Shown in pieces: positions 1 through 8,836 of a DNA stretch of 64,000 nt (position 1 is the stretch's first letter; the number at the start of each line of letters is the position of its first letter). The stretch is from NCBI GenBank assembly GCA_963780655.1, contig CAWACP010000005.1, positions 248,001-312,000 of the forward strand. Direction: 5' to 3'. A program made the position numbers and the translations under genes. The notes under the pieces were generated by a model. That model ran no database searches and had not been told where the DNA came from. It saw nothing but the letters and a program-made list of their open reading frames with translations. Origin of the DNA: CAWACP01 sp963780655 (lineage in GTDB: Bacteria > Acidobacteriota > Terriglobia > Bryobacterales > Bryobacteraceae).

Positions 1-2
1 CC

Positions 3-248
3 GCCGAACGCGCTGTTCTGATTGCGGGACCGGCGATCCAACCCGCGCCGCTTTGGGATCCCGCCGGCGGAACGATCAGTTGCAAAGTTGTCGTCGGGCG
101 TGACGGCAAAATCTCGGAACTGGAGACAGGCGCACAGCTTTGTGAGAGTGTGCCGTGGTCTCAGTTCAGCTACAAGCCGACGATGAAAGGCGGCCACGCC
201 GTCAAAGTGAAGACCGAAGTGGAAGTGCGCTTCCAGCCGAGAACCTGA
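3..248 (+). CDS. C-terminal part of a TonB-like energy transducer (5' end outside window)
   Basis: The frame is open from the window edge to a TGA at 246-248 and gives about 81 residues. The end matches the layout of a TonB C-terminal domain: a variable half with VVVGRDGKI, then FSYKPTMKGGHAVKVK and a final beta-strand VEVRF. In that family the domain contacts TonB-dependent receptors or serves as a periplasmic module of larger proteins. A TonB-dependent receptor lies immediately downstream in convergent orientation, which fits but does not prove a partnership. The N-terminus and any membrane anchor are not visible, so full length and exact role are unknown. Confidence 0.6.
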   Translation, partial: AERAVLIAGPAIQPAPLWDPAGGTISCKVVVGRDGKISELETGAQLCESVPWSQFSYKPTMKGGHAVKVKTEVEVRFQPRT

Positions 249-270
249 GCGCCGGTCCGGAGCCGGCGCC
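249..270. terminator. GC-rich hairpin between convergent genes
   Basis: A 7-bp perfect stem (GCGCCGG at 249-255, CCGGCGC at 263-269) with a 7-nt loop starts right after the stop codon of the TonB-like gene. It ends 6 bases before the stop of the opposing receptor gene. The position suits a bidirectional terminator, but there is no clear T-run on either side. Confidence 0.4.
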
Positions 271-275
271 CTCCA

Positions 276-3188
276 TCATTTCCATTCGCCCGGCTTTGGC
301 GACCAGCGGATCCCAGCTGCCACTGTTGGCTGATAGTATTCCCGCTGGATCATGTACTGCGGGCTGCCCTGATAAAAACCGAATACGGCGTTATTCAGGT
401 TGAGGCCGTACACAATGAGGTTGAGTCCGTGCGACATCGCGACGCTGCCCTGCGCGTCCACCTGGAAGTGTGAGTAGAAATAGATGTCGCTCAGAGGTCC
501 GTTCACGCCGCCCGGAGTCCCGTCCGCATACTGATATCCGTAAATGCTGCCCTGGTTGTAAGACATGCCGACGCGTATGGAGACCCGGCCCTTGTCGTAG
601 GTCGGACTGATATTGAACGCGTTCGGCGAAGTCCGCTGGAGACGCGGATTATCCGAGCGGCCGGGAATAGCGAATGCCCTGGACGCGGTGTAGCCGTAGT
701 TCGCCGACAGGCCAAAGCCGCCCCATGCGCCAGGCAGGGAAGAGAAGTGCTGCAGATAAGCCGCTTCAAATCCGGTAACCCACGCGTGCCCCGCATTGAT
801 CGGCTGCGTCGCGAGATAATTGCCCAGCGGCCCTCCTGGCGGCTGGTAGTTGTTCAGGTCGAACGTGTTGGTGACGATCGGGTTCTGCAGATACTTGTAG
901 AAGTACCCGGCCGAGAACATACCGAACGGCTGCATGTAGTGCTCAACGAGCACGTCCACGTCGTCGCCTGTTTCGGCTTTGAGGTTCGAATTACCGAAGC
1001 TGACGGAATACCTGTTGGAGCCGTTGCCCGTGGTGTCCCAGCTCACAGCCTGCACGATGTCCTGCGGATCGGGCCGCGAGAGCCCGCGCGAATAGACCAG
1101 GCGAAGATACGTGTTTGCCGCAACGCCAAAGCGGAGCGACGCGCTCGGCAGAAGCGTGTAGTAAGAACCCGAGAACGCCGCCGGCGTAATGCTCGTGCAA
1201 GTATCGCTTCCGCAGGCGTAGTTTCCGAAGGCCGAGGTTCGGGCGCCGAGACTGGTCACTTCGGCGCGCAGTCCCATGATCAGACGGAAACGGCTGGAGA
1301 GGTCGATCGTGTTCATCACGTACCCCGCGCTGACCTTTTCCACCAGCGTGAAGTCGGCAGAATCCTGTCCCTGCGTACTGGACGATGTAAATTGATCGGG
1401 GTTCGCGTCAGCGTAGGCACTCACGTTCTCGTATTTCGGGTTATATCCCAGCTTGTAATCGCCGCCCAGGTAGTAATGGTTGTTGGTCAGAGCGTTGGGG
1501 AACGACGACAGCAGAATCGTACCGGTCGGGTTGAGTGTCTGAGTGTACTCATCGTCATATTTGTGTTGGTTGCGGAACTTGCCGCCGTACTCGATCACTG
1601 CCCCCATCGAACCGATGTGGTAGCGTTTTGCGCCTGATCCGGCGATACCGAGATTCAGTTGCGACGCGTGGCCCAGGCTTCTGTCGATCTCGCTCAGGGT
1701 CATGTTCGCCGGGTTGTAGCCTTCGGTGTAACAGGATGTGGACCATTGAGGCAGGTACTGATTCGTAGTGGCTGCCGGATCGAAGGCGCAATTGCTCGTG
1801 CTCAGGCTGGAACCGAACTTCGCCGACCCGGAAGCAGCGTTGCCGTACCGCGATGTCGCGGCCGATATCTCCCACGAGTACCAGGTTGTGGTGAGAACAT
1901 GGCGGCCTCCAAGCACCAGGTTGCCGATGCTGAGGTCGGGATTCCGGAGTTGGTTATTGAAGGATACGGTCCCCGAGCAAGGCCCCACGGTCGCGCCTGA
2001 GCTGTCCGTCCCGCAACCCACATTGCCGGGATTGAGCAGCTGAATGCCGGGCGTATTATCTGTCAGCGAATACGCCCAGCGGTCACCGTAGTTTTTGAAA
2101 TCCGAGTAGAAGTAGCGCAGGTAAATGTCGGATCCTTCCGCAACCCTGTAGTCGGTGCTGCCCCCCAGCCCCCAGCGCGATCGGAAATATTGATACTCGC
2201 GGATGTCCATTCCGTCGTACCAGGTCCGCGTGTTGCCGTTCGGCAATGTCGCGATGTCCGGAACCGGTTCGATGTCGTCAATGCCGCGGCCGTTCCAGTC
2301 CCAGGACCCGCCGAGCAGGAAACCGAACTTCTTGCTCTGGCCGAACCGCTGGCCGTAGGTGAAGGTATTCTCGCTGAGGCCGCGGCCGTTGATGATGGGG
2401 GTGTAGCCGCCCATGGAGCTCGCCGAAATGGCGGGCTGATCCGTGGCCATCTTGGTGACCATGTTCACCGAACCGCCAATGCCGTCGCCATCCATATTCG
2501 CCTGCAGCGTCTTGCTGACCTGAACCTCTTCCACAATGTCCGCGGGAATCACGTCGAACTTGATCTGGCGAACGCCCGGTTCCGGAGATGGCACGTTTAT
2601 GCCGTCGATGGTGGCATTTGTCAGGCGCGGCTCAGTCCCGCGGACCTGAACATATTTGCCCTCGCCTTCGTCGCGCTCGAGCGTGATGCTCGGCATCCGC
2701 CCCAGAGCGTCGGCCATGTTTGCATTCGGGAGGCTGCGGATCACCTCGGCGGGCAGCACCTGCAGGATATTGTCGGCCGTCCGCTCGACGTTCACGGCCT
2801 CCGCTTCCGCCGTGATACGCGGCGCTGTTACCAGAACGGTCTGGCTTTGCGATTGTACCTGGAGCTTTGCATCCACATTTACCTTTTGGCCCGCGGCCAC
2901 GTCGAGCGTCTTCGTGAATGCAGCGAACCCGACGTAACTGACGGTCAGTGTGTAACTCCCGGCGACGACGTCGTTGATGATGAATAAGCCCTGTTCGTTT
3001 GTCGTTACGGTTATGTCTTTTGGCTCAATGGACACCCGGGCGCCATTCAGGACGGCGCCGCTTTGGTCCGTCACGGTTCCTGCAATCGCGCCCTTCTGCC
3101 CCTGCGCGAGAGCGGGTGTTGTCGAATAGGGCAGAACAGCGAAAAAGAAGCTCATCCAACTGCATAAATGCAATGCTCGGCGTTTCAT
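276..3188 (-). CDS. TonB-dependent outer-membrane receptor with carboxypeptidase-regulatory-like domain
   Basis: The 970-residue protein starts at ATG 3188, preceded by AGGAG. A signal peptide (MKRRALHL..., cleavage near ALAQ) fits this start better than the upstream in-frame codons. Residues ~29-110 form a carboxypeptidase-regulatory-like beta-sandwich (GAIAGTVTDQSGAV). A TonB plug follows, with MADALGRMPSITLERDEGEG and YVQVRG, resembling the plug of TIGR01782-type receptors. The rest is a beta-barrel rich in aromatic and Asn/Gly residues. Such receptors import large substrates, often oligosaccharides, using TonB energy; the substrate here cannot be read from sequence. A TonB-like end lies directly downstream on the other strand. 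Confidence 0.9.
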   Translation of the reverse strand: MKRRALHLCSWMSFFFAVLPYSTTPALAQGQKGAIAGTVTDQSGAVLNGARVSIEPKDITVTTNEQGLFIINDVVAGSYTLTVSYVGFAAFTKTLDVAAGQKVNVDAKLQVQSQSQTVLVTAPRITAEAEAVNVERTADNILQVLPAEVIRSLPNANMADALGRMPSITLERDEGEGKYVQVRGTEPRLTNATIDGINVPSPEPGVRQIKFDVIPADIVEEVQVSKTLQANMDGDGIGGSVNMVTKMATDQPAISASSMGGYTPIINGRGLSENTFTYGQRFGQSKKFGFLLGGSWDWNGRGIDDIEPVPDIATLPNGNTRTWYDGMDIREYQYFRSRWGLGGSTDYRVAEGSDIYLRYFYSDFKNYGDRWAYSLTDNTPGIQLLNPGNVGCGTDSSGATVGPCSGTVSFNNQLRNPDLSIGNLVLGGRHVLTTTWYSWEISAATSRYGNAASGSAKFGSSLSTSNCAFDPAATTNQYLPQWSTSCYTEGYNPANMTLSEIDRSLGHASQLNLGIAGSGAKRYHIGSMGAVIEYGGKFRNQHKYDDEYTQTLNPTGTILLSSFPNALTNNHYYLGGDYKLGYNPKYENVSAYADANPDQFTSSSTQGQDSADFTLVEKVSAGYVMNTIDLSSRFRLIMGLRAEVTSLGARTSAFGNYACGSDTCTSITPAAFSGSYYTLLPSASLRFGVAANTYLRLVYSRGLSRPDPQDIVQAVSWDTTGNGSNRYSVSFGNSNLKAETGDDVDVLVEHYMQPFGMFSAGYFYKYLQNPIVTNTFDLNNYQPPGGPLGNYLATQPINAGHAWVTGFEAAYLQHFSSLPGAWGGFGLSANYGYTASRAFAIPGRSDNPRLQRTSPNAFNISPTYDKGRVSIRVGMSYNQGSIYGYQYADGTPGGVNGPLSDIYFYSHFQVDAQGSVAMSHGLNLIVYGLNLNNAVFGFYQGSPQYMIQREYYQPTVAAGIRWSPKPGEWK

Positions 3189-3479
3189 GGCATCTCCTGC
3201 CTGGTGAATTTGAGTTTCGGAAGTCGAGACGTTCGGCAACTTCGGGCAAGCCGTGAATGGCACGGCTGCAGTGCTCATTTCATGAAGTGGCACTCATGGT
3301 AAACGCCGGTGATTACATGCGCATGACATTTCCGTTAACTGGAGGTGAAAACTGCGCCGCTCGCGGACGGAGTGGAGGACTTCAGATGAGGGTATTTGCA
3401 GCAGGCGTCGCCGAGGCACGCACCGGGTACACGGGGCCGCGGCGCGCGTCAGCGGTCAAAGACGTTGCTGATTCGACGG
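3189..3479. other. 291-bp intergenic region, no gene seen
   Basis: This is the leader of the receptor gene and the downstream flank of zapA, both on the minus strand. I looked for 6S RNA, which often lies after zapA, but could not recognise its closing stem or central bubble. Nothing else is supportable apart from the receptor's ribosome-binding site just upstream of 3188. Confidence 0.5.
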
Positions 3480-3791
3480 CTACCCGCCGCTCGTCTTCTC
3501 CAGCGCTTCATCCAGTCGGACGCTGAACTGCCGTGCTTTCGCCTCGACGCGCTCCCGGAGTTGCGCGATTTCTCTCTCCAGCGTGCATTTCTGGTCGGCA
3601 AGGTGAAGGCAGGCGAGCACGGCCGTGCGCGCGCTGTCGATATTGCCGGCGCTGAGCGAGATCTCGTGCATCAGATCGTCCACCAGCCGCGCCAGTTCTT
3701 CGATGTGGCCCGATTCGTCGGTGGCGATCAGAGAATAGCTCTGGTTGAAAATGGTGACGCGAACGGGTTTCCGGACCGAACCGTCTTCCAT
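3480..3791 (-). CDS. zapA: Cell division protein ZapA
   Basis: The 103-residue protein has ZapA family layout. An N-terminal beta/alpha head (VRVTIFNQSYSL, residues ~9-21) is followed by a helix with LARLVDDLMHEIS and a long C-terminal coiled coil (QKCTLEREIAQLRERVEAK). ZapA binds and bundles FtsZ at the Z-ring. The gene is seven bases downstream of a small coiled-coil gene and in the same orientation as rpmI-rplT, a gene order I associate with acidobacteria. The assignment is by family pattern and length; ZapA proteins are poorly conserved, so residual doubt is about the exact subfamily. Confidence 0.85.
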   Translation of the reverse strand: MEDGSVRKPVRVTIFNQSYSLIATDESGHIEELARLVDDLMHEISLSAGNIDSARTAVLACLHLADQKCTLEREIAQLRERVEAKARQFSVRLDEALEKTSGG

Positions 3792-3798
3792 GTGCTGA

Positions 3799-4083
3799 TT
3801 ATGCCGTACTCAGAAGATCCATCTGGCCCAGCAGCTTCTCGATCCGCGTTCGCACCTGTTTGCGCTCCGCACGAAGATCTTCCAGCTCCTGAACGGTCTT
3901 CTGGGCCTGGGACTGCGACAGGGCGGCCTCGCGCCGCGCCGCATCCCGTTCCGCCATTATCGTCTCCAACTGGACGGCAATTGCTTCCTTCTCCTCGCGC
4001 AGACGCGTCACAACTTCGATGGCGCGGTTGATGCGCTCTTCGAGGCTGCTCAGAGAATCGATTTCTTCTTCCCGAGGCGCCAT
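3799..4083 (-). CDS. ZapB-like coiled-coil cell division protein
   Basis: The 94-residue protein is almost entirely predicted coiled coil, from SLSSLEERINRAIEVV through ERKQVRTRIEKLLGQM, with no signal peptide or membrane segment. Small coiled-coil proteins of this length next to zapA are usually annotated as ZapB-like factors, which link ZapA-bound FtsZ to the nucleoid terminus. The gene sits between rplT (5 bp spacing) and zapA (7 bp spacing), so it is probably cotranscribed with both. Coiled coils give weak homology evidence, so the function is inferred from size and context. Confidence 0.6.
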   Translation of the reverse strand: MAPREEEIDSLSSLEERINRAIEVVTRLREEKEAIAVQLETIMAERDAARREAALSQSQAQKTVQELEDLRAERKQVRTRIEKLLGQMDLLSTA

Positions 4084-4088
4084 GGATA

Positions 4089-4451
4089 CTACGCTCCTGC
4101 CTGTGCTGCCTTTGCTTTCTCCACCAGGGCCGTGAACGCCGCGGAATCGCTGGCGGCGATGTCGGCGAGCACCTTACGATTCAGTTCGATGCCCGACTTC
4201 TTCAGCCCGTCCATAAACCGGCTGTAGGAAATTCCCGATGCGCGGCACGCCGCCCCGATGCGCACGATCCACAGCGCTCGGAAATCGCGCTTTTTGCGGC
4301 GCCGTCCCACGAAGGCATACTTCAGCGCCTTTTCGACGGCTTCCTGCGCCGAACGGTACAGCTTGCTCTTTGTCAGGTAGTAACCCTTGGCCTGATCCAG
4401 GGTTTTGTGGCGGCTCTGCCGCCGGTGTGTTCCTCGTTTTACTCTCGGCAC
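4089..4451 (-). CDS. rplT: 50S ribosomal protein L20
   Basis: The 120-residue protein is unmistakable L20: MPRVKRG, then a basic helix with HKTLDQAKGYYLTKS and the conserved core RRRKKRDFRALWIVRIGAACR, ending in the globular domain GLKKSGIELNRKVLADIA. L20 is an early 23S rRNA-binding assembly protein. It follows rpmI by about 95 bp, the usual rpmI-rplT pair. infC, which commonly precedes rpmI, is absent because gyrA starts divergently just upstream. Confidence 0.98.
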   Translation of the reverse strand: MPRVKRGTHRRQSRHKTLDQAKGYYLTKSKLYRSAQEAVEKALKYAFVGRRRKKRDFRALWIVRIGAACRASGISYSRFMDGLKKSGIELNRKVLADIAASDSAAFTALVEKAKAAQAGA

Positions 4452-4546
4452 GTTTTCACTCCTTCATGTATTCAAAATGGGCGGATCAGGCACGTGCGTG
4501 AAAGGCATTCCTGCCCTTTGGGCGCTGTCCGCACCGGGGGCCGCAG

Positions 4547-4741
4547 TCAATACGGCAGCATGACTTTCAGTTCGTGCTGGTTGGTCTTATCGGCGACGGC
4601 GGATTTCACCAGTCTGCGTTTGCGGGAGCGCACCTTGGAGGTCAGAATGTGCCGGGCGCCGGAGTGGTGGCGAACCACCTTGCCCGTGCCCGTCTTCTTA
4701 AACCTCTTGGACGCACCCTTATGGGTCTTCATCTTCGGCAT
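4547..4741 (-). CDS. rpmI: 50S ribosomal protein L35
   Basis: The 64-residue basic protein matches L35 throughout: MPKMKTHKGASKRFKKTGTGK, a central RHHSGARHILTSKVRSRKRRL and a C-terminal VMLPY. The ATG at 4741 gives the canonical MPKMKTHKG start; nine further upstream in-frame codons are not part of the family. It is the first gene of the minus-strand rpmI-rplT-zapB-like-zapA run. The promoter should lie in the 315-bp spacer shared with gyrA. Confidence 0.97.
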   Translation of the reverse strand: MPKMKTHKGASKRFKKTGTGKVVRHHSGARHILTSKVRSRKRRLVKSAVADKTNQHELKVMLPY

Positions 4742-5056
4742 GATGCAATTTCCTGGATGTTCCTGCAAAAGGCGGAACGAAGGATTGGCTAACCTTACCA
4801 GCCTACCACAGGGATTCGGGGCGCCGGAAATCCAGCCTCAGCCGGGGCTCGATCGCCTCTCCCGCGGCCGCCCCGCTTGCTCCGTAAAGTACTTCAAAGC
4901 ACGAGACTTCGGGGGCCCGCGAGTGGTAAAATGAAGTGTTCACAAAGAGGCGAGACGAAGCCGCTGCGGGCACTCCGCAGGGCTCTCGGTCCGCCCGGTT
5001 CACCGCGATGGAAGCGACTCACCCCCGGAGTTGTCCATCATCCTCAGGAGTAACGT
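4742..5056. other. Divergent promoter region between rpmI and gyrA
   Basis: This 315-bp spacer must hold the promoters of both the ribosomal-protein run (minus) and gyrA (plus). On the plus strand I see an extended -10-like box (see 4924-4932). No coding potential, riboswitch or repeat is visible. Because infC is not upstream of rpmI here, the classical L20 leader control cannot be assumed. Confidence 0.5.
4924..4932 (+). promoter_or_regulatory. Putative extended -10 promoter of gyrA
   Basis: TGGTAAAAT forms an extended -10 (TGn plus TAAAAT). No good -35 is present at the expected spacing, as is usual for extended -10 promoters. The same TGGTAAAATGA string occurs upstream of the TPR gene at 57691. 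The distance to the gyrA start (about 125 bp) is long but plausible. Confidence 0.35.
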
Positions 5057-7627
5057 TTGGCCGACGAAACCAGGATTCCACCGATTACGCCGCCCCCGTC
5101 CGGCGGAGACGGCAACAAGAACCTGATCCCCACCAATATCGAAGACGAGATGAAGCGGTCGTATCTCGATTACGCCATGAGCGTGATCATCGGCCGCGCG
5201 CTGCCCGACATCCGCGACGGCCTGAAGCCCGTCCATCGCCGCATTCTGTACGGGATGAACGAGATGGGGCTCAGCTTCAATCGGCCCACGCGCAAGTGCG
5301 CCAAGATCGTCGGCGAGGTGCTGGGCAAATATCATCCCCACGGCGATGCGCCCGTGTACGACTCGTTGGTGCGTATGGCGCAGCTGTTTTCCATGCGCTA
5401 CCCGCTGGTGGATGGGCAGGGCAACTTCGGCTCGGTAGACGGAGACCCGCCTGCCGCGATGCGATACACCGAGGCGCGGTTGTCGCGTATTGCCGCGTCG
5501 CTCCTCGAGGACATCGACAAGGAAACCGTCGACTTCCGGCCTAATTACGACGAAAGCGAAGTGGAGCCGGAAGTGCTTCCCACGCGCGTCCCGAACCTCC
5601 TGATCAACGGCTCGTCGGGCATCGCGGTGGGCATGGCGACCAACATTCCTCCGCACAATCTTAACGAGATCGTCAACGCGACCATCGCCATGGTGCAGAA
5701 CCCGGCCATCACTCTGCCGGAGATCATGAAAATGGTGCAGGGGCCCGATTTCCCCACCGGCGGCTATATTCTCGGACGCCAGGGAATTTACGACTACTTC
5801 ACGCGGGGCCGCGGCTCGCTGCGGATTCGGGCGCGCGCGGCCACGGAGAAATTCGGCAAGGACCGCGAAGCCATCATCGTCACCGAAATTCCCTACCAGG
5901 TGAACAAGGCGCGGCTGATCGAACAGGCGGCCGGCCTGGTGAATGAAAAGAAGCTGGAGGGAATTTCCGAAATTCGCGATGAGAGCGATCGCGACGGCAT
6001 GCGCATCGTTTTCGAGCTGAAGCGCGGCGAGCAGGCCGAAATCGTTCTCAATAACCTGTACAAATACACGCAGCTTCAGATCAGTTTCGGCGTCATTATG
6101 CTGTCCATCGTCAATGGGCAGCCGCGCGAGCTGGGACTGCTGGACGTCATCCGGCGCTTCCTCGAGCACCGCGTGGACGTGGTGCGCCGCCGGACCGACT
6201 ACCTGCTGCGCAAGGCCCGCGACCGCGAGCACATCCTGCTCGGTTTCCAGCGCGCGCTTACCAACATCGATGCGGTAATCGCGCTGATTCGCGCTTCGAA
6301 GACGCCGCGGGAAGCGCGCGAGCGGTTGATGGAGTTCATCACGCCCGACGAGGCGAAGGCCTACGCGGCCGAGGTTGGCGCGCGCGGACCCCGCTTCAGC
6401 GAGCGCCAGGCTCAGGCCATCATCGAGCTGCAATTGCAGCGGCTCACCGGAATGGAGACCCAGAAGATCATCGACGAGCTGGCCGACATTCAGCGCCAGA
6501 TCGCCGAGTATCTGGAGATCCTGGGGTCGGACAAGACGCTGCGCTCGGTCATCGTCAAAGAGCTCAAAGAGGTGCAGAAGGACTTCGGCGACGAGCGCCG
6601 CACGGAGGTGATCGAAGACACCGGCGAAATCACCCTCGCCGATCTGGTGCAGGTGGAAGACGTCGCGGTCACGGTGACTCGCGGCGGCTATCTGAAACGT
6701 ACCGCGGTCGATACCTACCGCCGGCAGACGCGCGGCGGCAAGGGCCGCATCGGCATGAGCACCAGGGCCGAGGACACGGTGGAGCACCTGGTAATCGCCT
6801 CCACCCACTCGTACCTGCTGATCTTTACGACCAAAGGACGCGTGTACTGGCTCAAGATTTACGAGATCCCCGATGCGGCCACGGTGGGCAAGGGCAAGCA
6901 TGTCTCCGGCCTGATCAACCTGCAGCCGGACGAGGCCGTGAAAGGGTTCCTGACCGTCAAGGAATTCACACCCGGCCGTTACATCGTCATGGTGACGAAG
7001 GAGGGCGTCATCAAGAAATGCGAGCTCACCGAGTTCGATAACCCCATGTCAAGAGGCATCATCGCGCTGTCGCTCGACGAGGGCGACGAGCTTCTGGGGG
7101 CGGGCCTCACGGGCGGCAGCAACTACATCTTCCTCGGTACGCATGAGGGTAAAGCGATCCGCTTCCCGGAGACTGAGGTGCGCGCCATGGGCCGCCCGGC
7201 GAGAGGCGTCCGCGCCATGGATCTGGGCAAAGGAGATTACGTCGTCGGCATGGAGATCGTGGAGAAAGACGGCCTGATCCTGTCGATTTCCGAGAATGGA
7301 TTCGGCAAGCGCACCCCGCTCGAAGACTACCGCCTGACTGCGCGCGGCGGCAAGGGCGTCATCAATATGAAGACGACGCCGAAGATTGGCCGCGTGGTGG
7401 CGATCCTGTCCGTTCGCGAGGATACCGACCTGATGATCATCACGCGCGACGGTAAGATTATTCGCATCGAATCGGGCGAGATCCGCCAGGCTGGACGGTC
7501 CACGCAGGGCGTGCGGTTGGTGCGGATGGAGGAAGGCGACCGCGTGGCCGCTGCCTCTGTTATCCCCGAGGCTGAGTCCGGGAACGGGAACGGGACCGAC
7601 GGACAGGGCGGCCTGACGCTGCAGTAA
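5057..7627 (+). CDS. gyrA: DNA gyrase subunit A (TTG start)
   Basis: The 856-residue type II topoisomerase A subunit has MSVIIGRALPDIRDGLKPVHRR, the QRDR helix YHPHGDAPVYDSLVRMAQ and the catalytic tyrosine Y137 in AAMRYTEARLS. A C-terminal beta-pinwheel carries a GyrA-box variant QTRGGKG near residue 557, supporting gyrase rather than ParC. The start is TTG 5057, with AGGAG at 5046-5050; no ATG gives the conserved N-terminus. GyrA cleaves and rejoins DNA while GyrB hydrolyses ATP to introduce negative supercoils. The QRDR position equal to E. coli Ser83 is Ala98 and the next residue is Pro, a natural variant of the fluoroquinolone site. A strong hairpin follows the stop. Confidence 0.96.
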   Translation: MADETRIPPITPPPSGGDGNKNLIPTNIEDEMKRSYLDYAMSVIIGRALPDIRDGLKPVHRRILYGMNEMGLSFNRPTRKCAKIVGEVLGKYHPHGDAPVYDSLVRMAQLFSMRYPLVDGQGNFGSVDGDPPAAMRYTEARLSRIAASLLEDIDKETVDFRPNYDESEVEPEVLPTRVPNLLINGSSGIAVGMATNIPPHNLNEIVNATIAMVQNPAITLPEIMKMVQGPDFPTGGYILGRQGIYDYFTRGRGSLRIRARAATEKFGKDREAIIVTEIPYQVNKARLIEQAAGLVNEKKLEGISEIRDESDRDGMRIVFELKRGEQAEIVLNNLYKYTQLQISFGVIMLSIVNGQPRELGLLDVIRRFLEHRVDVVRRRTDYLLRKARDREHILLGFQRALTNIDAVIALIRASKTPREARERLMEFITPDEAKAYAAEVGARGPRFSERQAQAIIELQLQRLTGMETQKIIDELADIQRQIAEYLEILGSDKTLRSVIVKELKEVQKDFGDERRTEVIEDTGEITLADLVQVEDVAVTVTRGGYLKRTAVDTYRRQTRGGKGRIGMSTRAEDTVEHLVIASTHSYLLIFTTKGRVYWLKIYEIPDAATVGKGKHVSGLINLQPDEAVKGFLTVKEFTPGRYIVMVTKEGVIKKCELTEFDNPMSRGIIALSLDEGDELLGAGLTGGSNYIFLGTHEGKAIRFPETEVRAMGRPARGVRAMDLGKGDYVVGMEIVEKDGLILSISENGFGKRTPLEDYRLTARGGKGVINMKTTPKIGRVVAILSVREDTDLMIITRDGKIIRIESGEIRQAGRSTQGVRLVRMEEGDRVAAASVIPEAESGNGNGTDGQGGLTLQ

Positions 7628-7637
7628 ACAGCGAGTG

Positions 7638-7674
7638 TTCCGGCGCGCCCGTTCACAATCGGGTCGCGCCGGAA
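7638..7674 (+). terminator. Rho-independent-like terminator of gyrA
   Basis: A 10-bp perfect stem TTCCGGCGCG / CGCGCCGGAA is extended inward by CCCG / CGGG with one bulged base, around a short loop. It begins ten bases after the gyrA stop and is followed by TTTCTC. The T-run is short, but stem strength and position are good. Confidence 0.65.
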
Positions 7675-7888
7675 TTTCTCGCACCGCAGTGCAAAAAGAG
7701 CTTTCCACAGGATCAACTCAGGATTACCTCGTGGAGTGCACGCTGCGGAACTCTGTTGTCCGCTCAACATAGCACCCCGAAGTCTCAACCGCCGCCACTT
7801 TCCCGGTAATAGTGGGGTTTTCCCTGGTCAATATGTGTGATACGCTCGGACTTTAACCTTGTTGTGCGAATAAGCCCACGGAGGCTAT

Positions 7889-8116
7889 ATGAACGCAGAA
7901 ATTCTTCTGGATGTTGTACAGCAAGAGGATAAGTGTGTTCTGACCGCCACCCATGTCAACGGCGCAGTGCAGCACGCCGATCTTCTCTCCTGGGCCATGG
8001 ATCTGTGCGCGTTCATGAAGTGCAAAAACCCGGAGTGGCGTCTCGAAAGCTTCGATGGCGCCAACGCGTGCTGCACCGTGTTTCTGACCAGAACGGCTGA
8101 CGCAGCCCGGGTCTAA
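7889..8116 (+). CDS. Small hypothetical protein, 75 aa
   Basis: This is a soluble 75-residue protein without signal peptide or membrane segment. It has four cysteines, including a CC pair near the end (FDGANACCTVFL) and DLCAFMKC in the middle. It starts at ATG 7889 with a good GGAGG at 7880-7884, which is the main reason to accept it. I recognise no family. The neighbours are gyrA upstream, beyond its terminator, and a convergent exported protein. The Cys pattern does not match a known zinc ribbon. A real gene is likely from the ribosome-binding site and typical GC3; function is unknown. Confidence 0.6.
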   Translation: MNAEILLDVVQQEDKCVLTATHVNGAVQHADLLSWAMDLCAFMKCKNPEWRLESFDGANACCTVFLTRTADAARV

Positions 8117-8152
8117 GCGGGCACGCAGGCGAAACCGGCTGCGCAACGCGTT

Positions 8153-8692
8153 CTACCAGCCCTCGCCGCTGGAACTCCGCTCCACCGAATGGCCGGTCTT
8201 GTTTTGCGCCACGGCCATGATCAACTTCCAGTCGCTGCCGTCGAGCCGGACCGCCGTCGTTTGCGGATTTCCGTCGGCATCCTTATAGACGATGCTCAGG
8301 TATCGCGACTTGCCGAGCGGCTTCAGCATATCTTTGTGTGCAAGAAGCGCGTGGAAACCCCACCCGCTGCTGGCTGCAGGAGACGAAGAAGAGGAAAATG
8401 GCGACGCGTTGCCCTGCGTCAGAACCAGCCGAAGCACCGACGAATACGCAACGGCAAACTCGATATGATCGCCGGCGCCGCAGCGCAGGCCTTTGGAAGC
8501 ATCGAAAGTAAGCACGCCGGCAACGGGTTCGTTGTTCGTGCCGTCGTGTCTCATGCACTGAACATTCTTAAACTGAGCCGGGGCGTAGAAACTCATATCC
8601 GAAATGACCGCTCCCTGCGCGAAGACAGAAGGGGCGGCGAAGAGAGCGCCGGCGATGGCTGCAACCGTGAGCGTCAGGATCCTCATATCCAT
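8153..8692 (-). CDS. Exported hypothetical protein, 179 aa
   Basis: A clear signal peptide (MRILTLTVAAIAGALFAAPSVFAQG) is followed by ~155 residues with no recognised domain. The only two cysteines after it (NVQCMRHDG and GLRCGAGD) could form a disulfide in the periplasm. A low-complexity serine stretch (SSSSSPAASSG) lies mid-protein. The second Met (8686) has better spacing to an AAGG motif and may be the true start; the difference is two residues. It converges with the 75-residue orphan. I cannot assign a function; an exported beta-rich protein is the most that can be said. Confidence 0.65.
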   Translation of the reverse strand: MDMRILTLTVAAIAGALFAAPSVFAQGAVISDMSFYAPAQFKNVQCMRHDGTNNEPVAGVLTFDASKGLRCGAGDHIEFAVAYSSVLRLVLTQGNASPFSSSSSPAASSGWGFHALLAHKDMLKPLGKSRYLSIVYKDADGNPQTTAVRLDGSDWKLIMAVAQNKTGHSVERSSSGEGW

Positions 8693-8836
8693 ACCTTCGG
8701 CGGAGCGAAGGCCAAGCCTGATAGGGGGTTTACCCTGGACGGCGACCGCGGTTCCGGTGTATGCTGAGGAGCCGTTGAAACCATGCGGCTTCAGCGGACG
8801 TCCGAGTATCGGCTAATATAGCCGTCAGAGGGTGTA

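Noticed and set aside
3189..3479. 6S RNA downstream of zapA
   Set aside because: Expected by synteny in many bacteria, but I could not find the closing stem and central bubble by eye. A covariance-model search would decide.
5000..6901. Long minus-strand frame antisense to gyrA (633 codons)
   Set aside because: His/Arg/Leu-rich composition typical of antisense frames in GC-rich genes; no domain, no ribosome-binding site, fully inside gyrA.
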